Shown here: positions 11,227-24,800 of the stretch, piece after piece | How positions within the stretch are numbered: position 1 is the stretch's first letter | How the letters are laid out: each line of letters begins with the position of its first letter | Assembly (NCBI GenBank): GCA_030522415.1 | Contig: CM060109.1 | Coordinates: 4,246,655-4,310,654 of the forward strand | Length of the DNA stretch: 64,000 nt | DNA from: Channallabes apus | Lineage: Eukaryota > Chordata > Actinopteri > Siluriformes > Clariidae | Direction: 5' to 3' | Translations under genes and position numbers: made by a program | Notes under the pieces: model-generated | Told to the model about the DNA's origin: nothing | Seen by the model: the letters and a program-made list of their open reading frames with translations, nothing else | Database searches by the model: none

Positions 11227-12040
11227 ACCACCTCAACTGACTCCTTTCCACGCAGTAGTGGCTTTACTCTGAGTTTCTCACGGAGAATCTCTTAGCGAAA
11301 AGGCGGTTACCCTTCTGAGAAAACCAAATTCAGCCGCTTGTATTCACGATCTTGTCCTTTCGGTCATGACCCAATGCTCTGCCTTTTGGCTTAACTCTCT
11401 TTTTGTCACAACAGTGCGGTAAAACAACTGTAATACCGCCCCCACTGTTCTAATTCTCTGGCCAATCTCATGTGCCAATGTTCCATCACTTGTAAACATG
11501 ACCCCAAGATACTTAAACACCTTCACTTACTCGCTCCCTACCTGGAGTAGACAATTGGTTTCCTGCTGAGAACCATGGACACAGATTTCGAGGTCCTGAT
11601 CCCCATCTCTGCGGGTTCACACTTGGCTGCAAACTGATCCAGCAAGCGTGGCAGGTCACAGACTGATGATGACATCAGGACCATATCATCTGCAAGAAGC
11701 AGTGATGCAATCCTTAGCCCACCAAACTGAAAACCCTCTCCTCCATGGCTGCACCTTGATATCCTGTCCATGAAAATCACAAACAGAATTGGTGACAGGG
11801 CACAGCCCTGGCGGAGGCCAACACCCACTGGAAACAAGTCTGACTTACTGCCCAGAATCTGAACACAGCTCTCACTTTCAGCGTAAAGGGATTGGATGGC
11901 CCTGAGAAGTGACCCCCCCTCACCCCATACTCCCGCAGTACCTCCCACAGAAAATCCAGAGGGATCCGATCATATGCCTTCTCCAAATCTACAAAAAACA
12001 TGTAGACTGGATGGACATATTCCCAAGCCCCTCCAGGATT
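11227..12040 (-). mobile_element. RTE/other-clade LINE fragment (RT)
   Basis: The minus strand encodes RT motifs VDLEKAYDRIPLDFLW (motif A), RQGCALSPILF (B) and LLLADDMVLM (C, LADD), then FKYLGVMFTSDG. Frames change near 11,940 and 11,530. It is a different clade from its neighbours. At about 12,040 the sequence switches abruptly to a Rex1/CR1-like LINE of the 924-9,382 type. Confidence 0.7.
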
Positions 12041-12811
12041 GTGTAGTGGGTCCGGTAGTGAAGAAATGATGAAGTCTCTGACCAAGCGTTGAAATCACTT
12101 CATCACAACTGAGGTGAGGTCTACAGGGCGATAGTCATTGAGGGAAGCAGGATGAGGTTTCTTTGGGACAGGAACAATGATGGCTTCTTTGAAGCATGTG
12201 GGGATCACCGACTGAGATAAAGAGATGTTGAATATCTCAGTGAACACAGGTGCTAGCTGGTCTGCGCAGGCTCTGATGATATGGCCTGAGATGCCGTCTG
12301 GTCCTGCTGCTTTTCTGGTGTTCACTCTCTTGAAGGCTCTCCTCACATCATGCTCGGTGATGATGAACGCGTTTCCGGTGCTGGCAGTGTCTTCCTGTCC
12401 GCTGCCGTTAGTGCTGCTAGCATTAGCATTGCTAGCGTCTTTAGCTGCAGCCTCGAAGCGAGCATAGAAAGTGTTCAGCTCGTCTGCCAGAGTCGAGTCT
12501 GCGTTCGTCCTACCGGATGTTGGTGCTTTATAATCCGTTATTGTTCTTAGTCCCTGCCACAGGCTCCTAGAGTGACTCTAGTTTCCTCCCGTAGCGCTGC
12601 TTCGCCTCTTTCACCGCCTTCCACACGTTGTATGACGCAGCCTTGTACGGTTCCATGTCCCCTGACGCAAGTCCCGTGTTGTAGGCAGCAGTGCGAGATC
12701 TCAGAGCGTCGCGGATGGTTTTATCTACCCATGGCTTCTGGTAGTCTTTTTCATCCGCTAGTTTCCCAATGAATCCCACAACCGCTTCCGTAAACACGCT
12801 GATGTCATCGA
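12041..12811 (-). mobile_element. Second copy of the minus-strand Rex1/CR1-like LINE
   Basis: This is about 90% similar by eye to 7,530-8,330: the same KAAGPDGISG, ADQLAPVFTEIF and NDYRPVDL blocks, and the QKPWVDKTIRDALRSR linker. It starts abruptly at about 12,811, where the unrelated two-gene cassette begins, and ends at the chimeric junction at 12,040. Confidence 0.8.
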
Positions 12812-13380
12812 CTAGGAGTGACCTGTTACAACATTACATACACATGTGAAAGTCTAGCTTATCTTGATCTGAAAATTTCAGAGCATCGTCACAGGTTGCA
12901 AGAAGTTTTCCCTAACACCAAAAACACCATTTTCTAGAGCACTACCCTGCTCTGATAGCTTTTGGTCCTATAGTTGGATTATGGACTATGCGCTTCAAGG
13001 CCAAACATAAGTTCTTTAAACGAGTACTCAGGTTCACAGGTAACTTAAAAAATGTTTTGTTGTCACTTTCAACAAAACATCAGATGATGATGGCCTACCA
13101 TTGGCAGAGAAATTCCAGTATTCCTGCACTAATCGCAAGCAAAGTGTCATCTGTGCCTCTGGAAGTACTAGATGACAGAATCCAAGAGTCTGTTAAGAAA
13201 CTGTTCCCTCAGCTAACCAGCATACAGTTGCCAAATGCTTTAACATACTATGGGACACGGTATTCTGCTGGAATAATTATGCCATATGGTTCCACTGGAG
13301 GGCTACCTGATTTTGTTGAGGCAACTGCATATGTCTACAACAACACTAATTATGTAAAAACTTTGTTTTATAATATTTGA
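12812..13380 (+). pseudogene. Cassette copy A, gene 1 (uncharacterised partner), C-terminal remnant
   Basis: I do not recognise a named function. The plus strand reads KISEHRH, QEVFPNT, then HHFLEHYPALI, KFFKRVLRFTGNLKNVLLSL and YYGTRYSAGI, with a stop at 13,378. The same blocks appear on the minus strand in copy B at 38,333-38,974 (KISEHRVKFQEVFF, KHHYLEHYPELIV, FTYRGRMVIA), so both are one family. A small deletion near 12,915 shifts the frame, and the 5' part is cut off by the LINE at 12,811. Gene 2 of the cassette starts 94 bp downstream. Confidence 0.7.
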
Positions 13381-13473
13381 ATTATAAAAGTAGCAGAGTT
13401 CGCAATTTCAATAACCAGCACAGTTTTCTACCAGAGTCAGTGAAATTATTTTTTTCCTGTTTTATAGGTAAAC

Positions 13474-15894
13474 ATGGATTCAGCAATACTCAGGGTAATC
13501 TTTGACCACAGGATAGAGAAGCTAACACTGCCATCTGGAATACCAGAGTCCTTGGAGGAGTTATACTCTGCTATCAAGCAGGCTTTACGTATTACAGATG
13601 ATATCAGTCTTCAGTACATGGATTCAGATTTTGAGGATTTTATTACTCTTCATTCCACTACTCAAATTCATCACAAATCCACAATTAAGGTTGTGACAGT
13701 TGCACCAGTAGTTCTTACTTTTTCTCCACCCAGCGAAAGCTTTACTGAAGGTAATATCACAGGGCAAATCTCTTGATGCCTCCTCCTCCACATGTACTAC
13801 CATACGGGACTCCTCTGACACATCAGACTCCTCTGCAAGCACGGTAATCCTGTTACCAAGTAACAGTCCAGAAAGGATGCCATGGCCAAAAGAATTCGTA
13901 ATTCCATGCTTCTCTGTTGAGACTGAAATGGTTCTTGAAAGAGCCAATGAAATTTACAGAAAAGATAACACAGTGCTAACTACCCCAAATAACAAGTCAG
14001 ACATACTTGAAAAACCGTCTGTCCATTTACACATACACTGCATATCCAGCCTTCAGATTCTTTCCGTAGCTGAAGCACTTGTAAAGGCACACCCATGTCT
14101 GAAGGATTGAGGGAGCTTTTCAGGCCTTTATGCATGGCAGACAAGCATTAAATACAAAATGGCTAACTACCGAACAAAAAAGGTTTTGGCATTCCTGAGG
14201 TCACCTGCAATGCACTAAAACACAAACACCCAGATGACAAAACGTCTGCGAAAAATGTTAAAAAGCCAAGAAGAGCTGAAGTCAATTATCTCCCAGCTTA
14301 CCCAGTGGGTGAAGATGAGAATAGTTTGGAAAAAGAACGTGAAGAGCTGGTCTCAGAATTTAGGAAAAAGAACAATGAAAAGATGATCAAAACATTTGCA
14401 CATAGACGACATGAAATTATTATTCAGTGTCCAAGTGTGCAAAACATGAAAGAACGATGGCCAGCCCTGTTTCAACCTTCTCAAGTGAGTTGCCTAATAT
14501 TTTTTGAGACCAAAAGGGACATAATGTCCCTTCTGGAAACATTTTCTTCAATTAATTTGGCTGTCATTCCATATTTCAGGTGACTACAGAATTTCAAAGA
14601 ATAACCACAGTGCAACTGGAACCTAAATTTATGTCCTCGTTGGATCTTCACACTCCCAAACTGCTGACTGAAGGTGAGGACTTGCTAAAGGCGGAGCACT
14701 TGGAGAAAGAATGAAAACTGAAATGGAATTACTGAAGGTACAGTTTATAATGAAGCAATATTGTAATGTGAGAGGAATCACTTATTCTTGTATTTTGTTC
14801 ATAGTCCGCATTTAGCACTTCCCCTTTTTAAAGAATTAAATTTGAAACATGATTACATTTAAGTACTCGAACACTGAAGCTGATAAATATTTGAAAGAGC
14901 AATTCATGGTGTCCATGTTGTGCTGCCTTCTGTTAATTTCATGGACTTTCAAAGATAACAGTCAGTAAGTTAAGTCATGTTTATTTATGTAGCACTTTAT
15001 AAAATACACTGAACTTCAAAGCATTTTTACAGTAATAAATCACAATGAATCTGTTTCAACTATAGTAACAACTTCAATTTAAACTGTGAATCAGCTGTAC
15101 AGAAGATAATACAGTGACATTACGTTTTTACTCAGGAACCTCTGTTGGTAGTTTCAAGCACTGGTTAGTTGATAAAACCAGGCTTAGACAGTCATATTGC
15201 TCACCTGTTGAAAATTTATTTCACCACTATTTTACGCCACTAAATTAAAGAAACCTTTATGAGGAGTAAATCTCATTAATTATTTTTCTTTCTTTCTTTT
15301 AGGATGAGTAGTGTTCTGTTGATTTCACCAGAGAGATGGTCATCCGCTGCATTATGGAATTCCTTAGGGAACATTCAGGAGACCTCATCAAAGAATTCAG
15401 TGTAAGCAATCTTAGTCAGTATAGCGGACGTGTGAATTTAACTCAAAGTTACTGTTTGTTACTTCCTGAATGGGCAATAATAAGACTTTATCTTACAACA
15501 GTGATCAAACAAAATGTTGAGTTTCAGATTTTTTTTTATATTTGATCAATATTTCATAGCTTTTGAGTCTCACTGCTGTTTAATGTTGCAGGACAATGAA
15601 GAACAGATAGAAATCAGACAGATTGTGATGGCAATAATTGTGCCCAGGACAGGAGCTACAAGTGGCAGTTTAAAGGACACTGGAATGGTTATAGAGGGAG
15701 TGAAAGTTCTTACAGGCCTTGAAGGTGTTTCCAGGGCTTGCTGTCTCCTCCTCGGTTTGACCTATGCATTGAATCTCCATTATCCCAGACATCTCAAGTA
15801 TACCTTTGAGGTATTTCAGAAACTTTTCTTGGAGATGGATGCCTCAAAGCTGTCAAGCAGAGTCCAGTTACTCAGGTCTAAACTGCTGTATTAA
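13474..15894 (+). pseudogene. Cassette copy A, gene 2: PB1-domain SAMD3-like, decayed
   Basis: The gene starts at ATG 13,474, 6 nt after a splice acceptor ('tttataggtaaac'). The first about 70 aa form a PB1-like fold with the acidic YMDSDFEDF loop. The frame breaks near 13,770, and a stop occurs after HPCLKD at about 14,108. Further exon pieces are at 14,230-14,485 (FAHRRHEIIIQ, ERWPALFQ then a GT donor), about 15,302-15,402 (VIRCIMEFLREHSGDLIKEF then gtaag), and 15,592-15,894, whose C-terminus GLTYALNLHYPRHLKYTFE matches copy B. It is a multi-lesion pseudogene of the gene intact at 35,238-38,110. Confidence 0.8.
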
Positions 15895-17871
15895 AATTTT
15901 GTTGGTTCCATGTTGCCAAAGAAAGACTTAATTTTTTTTTTTTATTATTATTTTGAACATTTTGTGCCTGGAAAAACAACACCAAAAGTTCTGCAAACTT
16001 GAACTGTTCTCATCCTGTGTTAATTGCTGTACAGAAACTGTAACAGTTCTGTACAGTGTTCACTTACTAGAACTGTTGTGTTAAGTAATTCCAGTTTTTT
16101 TTCAATTCCAACAATGTTTCATTTGTATGGTCTGAAAAGGTGGAAACCATGTTTGTTACATGCATTTATTTTAAACAGTGTAACTGCATTATGTTTTTTG
16201 AATAGTATGTGCCTAGAAAGTTACACAAAATGTCCAAACTTTACTGTTCTTGTCCTGTTTGAATTGATATGACTTAAATTGGAACAAAAAAAGATGTTGA
16301 CAAAGAGTATTAACAATGTTTTATGAGAATTTGGCTCTTTGGCTGTTGTTGTTAATATTAAAGCCAGAGTTGGTAATCCATCTTTGAAACCTGTGTCTAT
16401 TATTCATACCTGAAATAAAATTTTTATTATTTTAACTAACCTGCTCATTTTAAATGAAATAACATTTAGTTTTTCTTCAAAACAATTCCATTAAGTAGTA
16501 CTCAATTGCATTGGGCAGGGGGGTGTCAAATGAAACCAATATTTTAGTTAAAATTTTACTTAATTTTTTTAAGCGCTACTTGCAGTTACTAATTTTTAAG
16601 GAGCTCATTTAATTAATTTTAATGAAATTCTGTTGTTGAATTTAATTAATAATATTGCTTGTAATCTGTTGCCACAATTTTATTGAGTAGATATAGGGTA
16701 TTTTTTTTTTTTACAGTGAAAGGTCTAGGGACGAAACATAAGTTTTTTTTTTTTTGCATTGAGTTTAATCATGCAGCACTTTTAGTACTCGTAGCAAAAG
16801 CAACCCAACAGTGTGATTAAAGTACCCGGAATAACACAGAATTTTGACCCAACAATGTGTTGACAGAAACTCAGCATTTTTTAGTGTACTACTACAGTAC
16901 TAATGAATGAACAAAGCGCAGTCAAAGCCCAGGGATTCTGCGTGCTGTCGTGTTGTATTCAGCGAGTAGCATATATTTATGTGTTTGTTGCATTTCATGT
17001 CTGTAGTTTTATCGATTATCAGCCTTTTGATCAAAAAGCTGCATGCGCAACTCACTTTCATTTTGCACAAGACAGTGTTTATTGTTTAGTGTGTATTTAA
17101 AGCGCATAAACACAATAAAACAACGTTTTAGGCTAACATATACAATAATAAGTATAATAACAATAATAAATTCTGAGCACTACTACTACTAAAAATAATA
17201 AAAATACTGAATGGAGAAAGCGCAGTCAAAGAAGTATCATCATTGAAGGAGAGAAGAAAATGAAGAACAAATACATATCAGTATTTACAGTTTGAGCTTG
17301 ACACGTTTATCAGCTCGGAGGGATTTATTTCAAATTTTCCTTAATATTTGCTATGAATATGTCACTATCATTAATAATGGATTTATGTCAGCGTGATCTT
17401 TAAGTGTCCTTGTTTACTCAGTAAGTGGTCTTGTTTACTTAGTTCTCACATGATGTTTTTAACCTTGATTATATTTTTCTTCCTTTGTTTTTCCTTTCTT
17501 GGCCTTGGATGGATGTTTACATCGTAGTATAAAATGAGTGTTTTGCCATTTATGTTTGGATTTCATTGCCCAGGCTGACTGATTGACGCATGCATGCAAA
17601 TAAAAACAACTTCTCCAGCTGAACCCTGGCTCTGAGTATCCTGATTCCTTGATCATCTAATGCCGTGGTCAGATCCCAGATCTAGGTATCCCTAGACTTT
17701 ATTTGTATTTACAAAAGCTCCGTCGCTTGCTGTCAATGGGCGCCTAAGAGAGATAAGACACACAATACTTCAGATTGAAGCACGACTGCCCCCTACAGGT
17801 AAAGTAGGGCATGTTCACAGCTTACCGCGCGAAGCCACGGCAAGTTTTCTCGAAAAGTGCTTTCTTAATGG
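15895..17871. other. AT-rich intergenic stretch
   Basis: An AATAAA at 16,414-16,419 may be the polyadenylation signal of the plus-strand pseudogene. For the minus-strand prdm9-like gene an AATAAA lies at 17,698-17,703, about 170 bp past its stop. I see no other genes or element ends here. Confidence 0.6.
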
Positions 17872-18818
17872 CTAGAGCTGTATGTCTCTGGTGTGAACAC
17901 ACTGGTGTTGTTGGAGAGCACCTGGTCGATTAAAACTTTTCCCACACTGTAAACACTGATACGGCCTCTCTCCTGTGTGAATACGCTCGTGATCTTTGAG
18001 GGTACATTGCCGATTAAAACTCTTTCCACACTCGGAACACTGATACGGCTTCTCTCCTGTGTGAAGGCGTTCGTGTTCTTTGAGATTACTTTTGTGAGTA
18101 AAACTCTTTCCACACTCGGAACACTGATACGGCCTCTCTCCTGTGTGAATGCGTTGGTGATGTTTGAGGGTACGTTGATGAATAAAACTCTTTCCACACT
18201 TGGAACACTGATACAGCCTCTCTCCTGTGTGAACATGCTGGTGATTTTGGAGATGACTCTTGCAATTAAAACATTTCCCACACTGTGAGCAGTGATACGG
18301 CGTCTCTCCTGTGTGAAGGCGCTGGTGTTTGTGAAGTCTACTCTGCCAAGGAAATTTTTTCCCACACTGTGAGCACTGATACGGCTTTTCTCCGGAGTGA
18401 GTGCGCTGATGGACTTGAAGGTTTCCCTGATGAGTAAATTTTTTCCCACATTGTGAGCACTGATACGGCTTCTCTCCAGTGTGAATGCGCTGGTGTTGTC
18501 GTAATGCACCATTCTGAATAAAAGTTTTTCCACACTGTGAGCATTGATACGGCCTCTCTCCGGTATGGATGCGCTGGTGATCTCGAAGACTACCCTGCAC
18601 AGAGAAACTCTTTCCACACTGTGAGCACTGATACGGCTTCTCTCCTGTGTGAATGCGCTGGTGCTCTTGGAATGCACATGGCTGAGTAAACCTCTTTCCG
18701 CACTGTGAACAGTGATACGGCTTCTCTACTGTATGAATGCACTCATGTGTTTTGAGGGCATTTTGATTAACAAAACCCTTTCCACAGTCTGAGCAGTGGT
18801 GAAGAGTGTTGTTTGATT
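17872..18818 (-). CDS. prdm9: prdm9-like exon 6: 11 C2H2 zinc fingers
   Basis: This exon covers residues 260-574, stop TAG at 17,872-17,874. The acceptor is 'ccccag' and the first two bases complete E260. Fingers start at C268 and repeat every 28 residues with TGE(K/R)PY-type linkers. Finger 1 ([11 protein letters not shown] linker) and finger 11 (HQCVH) are slightly degenerate but keep all four zinc ligands. Contact positions (-1,3,6) from finger 1 to 11 are N-A-T, Q-A-E, V-S-D, Q-A-Q, H-N-V, W-R-K, C-H-N, H-T-H, H-N-E, R-T-D and R-A-Q. Every finger differs. Confidence 0.93.
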
Positions 18819-21800
18819 CTGGGGAAGTGAAAGCAAAAACATATCAGAAACTGAACATTTTTGATACATATAAGATTCTACATGAATGAAGACTTACTAA
18901 TCCGTGGGCCAAGTGACCAAAAAACAGAATCAATGGGTGGAAAGGTTCAGGTCACCAGCATAGATTACCCAAAAGACTGGCATAACCAACCTTTATTAGG
19001 ACTAAAGAACGCTCAGGATTTTGTTGTAATAGCCTAATAAACAATGTCGCTTTTGCTGCATTATTTGGTTTTACTAAATTATCTATTAGCACCTACAATA
19101 ATGATATACTGAGAATATCCCTAGAGCAGGTGATAGATCATTTTTCCTGCAGAGTTCCACAAATATAGAACAAGTGTCCAGGTAAAACCGCTCAAGCATT
19201 CTCAGTTATAAGTCTTGATTTAAAATCTATTGGTTTATTTAAGGGTTTATTATTTCAATAGCTTCTCTCTAGGGTAAAGGAGGGGATCTTAAACGTCTTG
19301 AGAGCTAAAGTCAAGCTGTACATGTTAGTCCTCCTGCCTAATAGGGTGCCACTCCAGATCCAGACAAACCTCAAATTTTCAGGCTTATTTACTTTAAAAT
19401 ATAATTAAATAGAACTGAAGTGATTTACAGTAAGTATGAACAGACTTTACCATTCGTGGAGCACTTTTGGTTCCACAGGTAGGCAAAGGCAGGACTGAGT
19501 GCTTTGGCGTACTTCTCTTCATACCACACTAAGAGCTCCTGTCCTGGGTTAATGGGTCGACAGCACCGATACAGAATTCCACCTCGATACTGAAATGCCA
19601 CAAGATTCTGTTCTTCGTCGTTACGAGCGCAATTCACGTACCTTCAAGAAAGTGGCAGAAAGGGTGAAAAATTACATCAGAGTGACAGATCAAGAAAAAG
19701 TATGAGACATACAACAGTGATAATAAGAAATTCATTACAAAAATCAGGAGCTGTAAACTGTGACTAAACAAAGTTAAACCTTTATTTGTCACATATACAT
19801 TACTACACAGTGAAATTCTTTCTTCGAATGATACAGCATTCCTGGAGCAGAAGGGCCCAACAATGGCAACCTGGTGGAGCTGGGGCCAGGGGTAGCTCAG
19901 TGGTTAAGGCATCGGAAGGTCCCAGGTTCAAAACCCACGACCACCAAGTTGCCACTGTTGGGCCCTTAACCAGGGACCTTAACCAAGGCCCTTAACCCTG
20001 AACTGCTTAGATGTATAATGAGATAAAAATGTAAGTCGCTCTGGATACAGGAATCTGCCTGATGTCTAAATATAAATGTAAACCTCAGTGCCTTAGCCCT
20101 CTGACCTACCACTGTACCAACAACTGGAGTCCTCACCTCATCCAATTTGCATGCACTTCGCTTGTGGCATCTATGTATTTTTCACACTGCCTGCTCCTGT
20201 AGATCTGTAGAAAAACACCATATATTTCCAGTTTTTATTAATCAATGAATGCCTTAAAATTAAATGAGGTGCACAGACACAGGAACCAGAATAAGGACAA
20301 ATTGTTCCAATATCATGAATGCAGAAATAAATGTTCTTGATCATATCTTTAGTTTCTCAGAAAAAGTTCTAAAGTAACTTTAAGAAAACTGGATTAGATA
20401 AAATCTAACTTTACTGTCATTGATTAAAGGACACGTCCTGACATATACTCATTAACACTAAAACCACTGACACATGAAGTAAAGATCGCTGATTATCCTG
20501 CTACAGTAGCACTTGACAGAGGTTAGAAAATGTTAGGCAAGTGTTGGAAGCAGGAAAAATATGCAAGCATAAGGATCTTTGACAAGGACCAAATTGTGAT
20601 GACTAAACAACTGGGTGAGAACATCACACGCCTTCCCAGCATGCTGTGGCAGGTACCTACCAAAAGTGGTCTGAGAAAAAGTGGTCCTTGGGTTCTGGAA
20701 TTTATGTGGATGTTTTTCTTGACACAACCCACCTACCTAAACACTGTTGCACACTAAGTATACCCTTCATGGAACATATTCCCTACTGACAGCTGTCTCT
20801 TTTAGCAGGATAAAGTCCCCTACACACTGCGAAAAAATGTTCATGAATGGTTTAAGATACATGACAGAGTTCAAGTCGATATGACCTCCAAAGTCATCAA
20901 AGCTCAATCTGATCAAGCATCTGTATGCAGCCCTGCCGTTGAGCCATTTCTGGCGTCAAAGGGTAAAGATCACCCTGTCCAAGTCCCGGTGGGACCATGG
21001 AAAGACAAACGTTTACTTACGGACTTATGTGAGTGTTGTTATAATTTATGTTGTTGCATGTATGTAGCACCTTGGTTCTGCTGGTGGTTGTTGATGAAGT
21101 GAGCCTTAATCTTCCTCTTGTAGGCTGCTTAAGCATCCTTAATCCCTATTTTTTAGGTTGGCTCTTGCAGCATTTTAAAAACACCCTGTTGCCAGACCTT
21201 AAGGTGATGTTTCGGGCCTTGGGGAGTGTTTTGACCTCCTTTGTCATATAGGGCTTCTGATTTGGGTAAACCCTCATTTCCTACCCTGTGACCATACCCA
21301 ACTGCGATCTCTCCTTCTCTTCTGCGCTCTCCACCCCCTGTCGAGCTAAACATGCCAGTGATCCAGACCCCCTCTGCCCTCTGGACCTGTCTGACTCATC
21401 CTGGTGTCCCGCTTCTGGTTGGTGATCTCGTCACATGGTGTGGTCTGCCTGGGATGCGTGTGGTGACTGGGGAGGGTTTCACTTTACCACGAAGACACTC
21501 TTGGCCTCGGCTGATGCAGACAGCTGTTCTCTGACGACGTGCGACTGCAGTCATTCGATAGTTCAGGACCGGAGTTTCCTACAGTCTACCTGAGAATGAA
21601 TTGGAATCTATATTAACTTAAATACATCTCCTGTTATAGTGAACTTCCAGTCTCATGCAATATGACGCAGATCAATCCCTGCTATCCATTTTTTCACCCA
21701 AATGAGGATGGGATCACTGTTGAGTCGGGTTCCTCTTAAGGTTTATTCGGACTGCCAAGACCTAACCTCTTGAGGTCCGAATGTATGTAGAGGACATGAC

Positions 21801-24800
21801 ATTTCCTCACTGACCTGACAATTTACTACATTGTCTAAATTTTGTAAAACAAAAATGTATTCAGTTATGAATCACAATTCTATTGTGTGCTGATTCATGT
21901 ATCGTCACACTGGCGCCAAAATCTTTTTTAAAAACTATTTATTACATTTATAATAGAGATGAACCAGTTGATCGGTCAGTAACCAGAATCGGCTGGTTTT
22001 CAGTTTGCGCGTGACCGGTGATCAGCCTCAGATATAAAGATTTTGGAACTTCCGAGTGGCACAACAGAAACACATTTTTATGATGTTGCAGAGCTGTGAG
22101 AATTATTCTCAGACACGCCCATTAAACACGCTTACACCAGTCTCAAAACACTGCAACCAGAAATCAGTTAAAAATCTCACGTTAGAACCCACTCGCAGCC
22201 ATTCAACCCGTACAGAGGCATTTGAGGCAGTAATACTTCGCCATTTCTTTATAATCCTAAAGGTGGTGCTATTCTCACATTTCCATTCTGTGTGGTGCGA
22301 ATGAATTATTTGCCAAGTTTGTTTGAAAAATCAGGGATCGCGGGGAAGTTCAAAGCATGGCTTTACCAACATGGATTGCTGCCAAGACTCATGTGGCTAT
22401 TAACGGTGTATGAAGTTCCGATGACAAGAGTCGGAAAAGTGGAGAGAAAGATCAACAAGTAGGTGGCTTGGAATCGCACCAAGTTTTACTTCAGTAGGCC
22501 TTTACATAAGATCAGGGCAGCTCCAACTTCCTCTGTCATCCGTGGTGGAGGAATTTAAGGTAGCAGAGTCATAATGACTCCCAGGATGAAAAAGTCAGGC
22601 AGACAGGTATCCTTACAAGATCAGGACACAAGTGGGCAGCTGACTCATCTGTTGCACAAGTTGAAAGTATGTTGAACCTATGTGACATCATGGGAACGCC
22701 ATGCACAGGAAGACAGGGTCTTGGAACTTCCGATATCCAGCAATGGAGGAAGGCTGGATCTAAGGATAGAAGGGCCATGATCCAGGAGGAGGTAAGGAAC
22801 CTGGAGGAGGAAGAACGAAGGGTAAGGACAGTGGAGCTAGCATCCCAGGGAGCATGGACCAAGTGGGACCTACCCAAGAGGAAGATCATATGGGGAGACC
22901 TGTGGAGATTGGAACCTTTCCGTATTTCATTCTTGTTAAGATTGGTGTATGACACACTCCCAACTCCGACAAACTTGCACAAGTGGGGCTTAAGAGAGGA
23001 TCCACTGTGCAAGCTTTGTGGGGAGAGGGGTACCATGGCGCACATCCTGTCAGGGTGTAAAACAACACTTGTCCAAGGTAGATTACAGGTGGCGCTAGGG
23101 CTGTGCAATTAATTGAATTTCGATTTCGGGTCTCAACGATCACAAAAATGGTGTAATCGAAAAAAAAACGATTATTCACTTTTTTTAAAAGTTATTTTGA
23201 CCTGCGTTCTGACACGCGCATCCGCACTTTCGCCCTTCCGGAAGCCCGAACTCTCTCATTCTATACCCGGGGTACTCAATAGGCGGACTCCGGTCCGCAT
23301 CCGGACCCAAAAACGGTTAAAGCTGGACCGACGCCAAAACAAACATGCTAATTTAATCATAATCCAAATGAGTATATGTCTTTGAGTCTTCTAGTGAAAA
23401 TTGCGCACACCCCAGCGGCACAGGATATGAACGCGCCCAAACCCCGGCGCATGATCTGCATGCGCGCACCTTCTACTGTACCATCGCGAGGTAGAAGCAA
23501 TTCTGTTGTTTGGGAACAGTTTGGATTCGAAGAAGCGGACGTGGATCAAAAATATATTAGGTGCAAGATTTGCTACGCGGTCGTGTCGGCAACTCCGTAT
23601 CCATCCAGCTCAGAAAGGCACAAAAAAAACCGATGCCGTTACATACTTTTTAGCCAAAGACATGTGCCCTATTAGCACGGTTGAGAACGAAGGATTCAGG
23701 AAAATGATAAATATTCTGCACAAGCTTTATGCTTTGCCATCTCGACACCATTTCACGAGAGTTGCTCTGCCTGCTTTATTTGAAAAATTCCGTTCAGAAG
23801 TGGCTAATGAAGTATTAAAAGCAGACGACTTCGCCACCACAACAGTAGAAATGTACAATGTTGTTTTGAATTTTTCAGTTTGTTAAGGCACATACGTGAG
23901 CAAATTTATTTTGGACTAATTTATTTATTATTTTATTTAATATTTATATTTTATTTATTACTTGTTTTCAAAAGATTGTGGAAGTGCACTACATTGCTGA
24001 TCTTGCTTGCCTTTATCTGTTTTATCTGTCTTAATCTGTTTTAAGAAGAATTCACTGTTCTGTTCAATAAATACAACATATTTCCAAAGTCAATGAGTAA
24101 TCGTGTAAAATAATCGTGATTTCAATCATGACCAAAATAATCGTGATGATGATTTTTTCCATAATCGAGCAGCCCTAGGTGGCACCATGACAAGGTGCTC
24201 ATGAGACTGGCTAACACCTTGGAGCAAGAGAGACGCAAGAAACACCAACCACATGGGAGAGTAATACCATCAATCAAGTTTGAAAGAGCGGGTCAAAAGA
24301 CACCAACTACAGTAACGACAAGAACCAATCTGCTGCAAAAGGCCCAATCATGGGAAATAAAGGTAGACCTGAGGGAAAGATTGCAATTTCCCCCGGTTGT
24401 CCAGACAATCCTGAGGGCAGATGCAGTACTGTGGTCTGAAGAGGCAAAGAAGATCATCCTCATCGAACTTACAGTCCCATGGGAAGAGGGTTGTGAACAA
24501 GCATTTGAGAGAAAGAGCGCCAAATACCAGGATCTCTTGCAGGAATGCAGGGGGAAAGGTTGGCAGGCAGGCATGGCTCTTTTGGCTGTAGAGGATTCCC
24601 TGCCCAGTCAGTATGGAGGATGCTTACAGACATTGGGGTGATGGGGAGGGAGAGAAAGATGACCATTCGCAGGATGGGGGAGGCAGCAGAGAGGGCTTCT
24701 TGCTGGTTATGGAGCAGGAGAGAGGAGCTTAGCTGGAAGCCAGAATTTAACCTTGACAAGTTTTAAAGCTTAAACAACATATGCATGTAATTTCATTCAA

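Noticed and set aside
13474..15894. Intact functional gene at copy A
   Set aside because: A frame break near 13,770 and a stop at about 14,108 lie inside conserved blocks that copy B reads without interruption.
17865..18677. 270-codon open frame overlapping the zinc-finger exon on the same strand
   Set aside because: It is an off-frame shadow of the regular 84-bp finger repeat; the in-phase exon encodes the C2H2 fingers.
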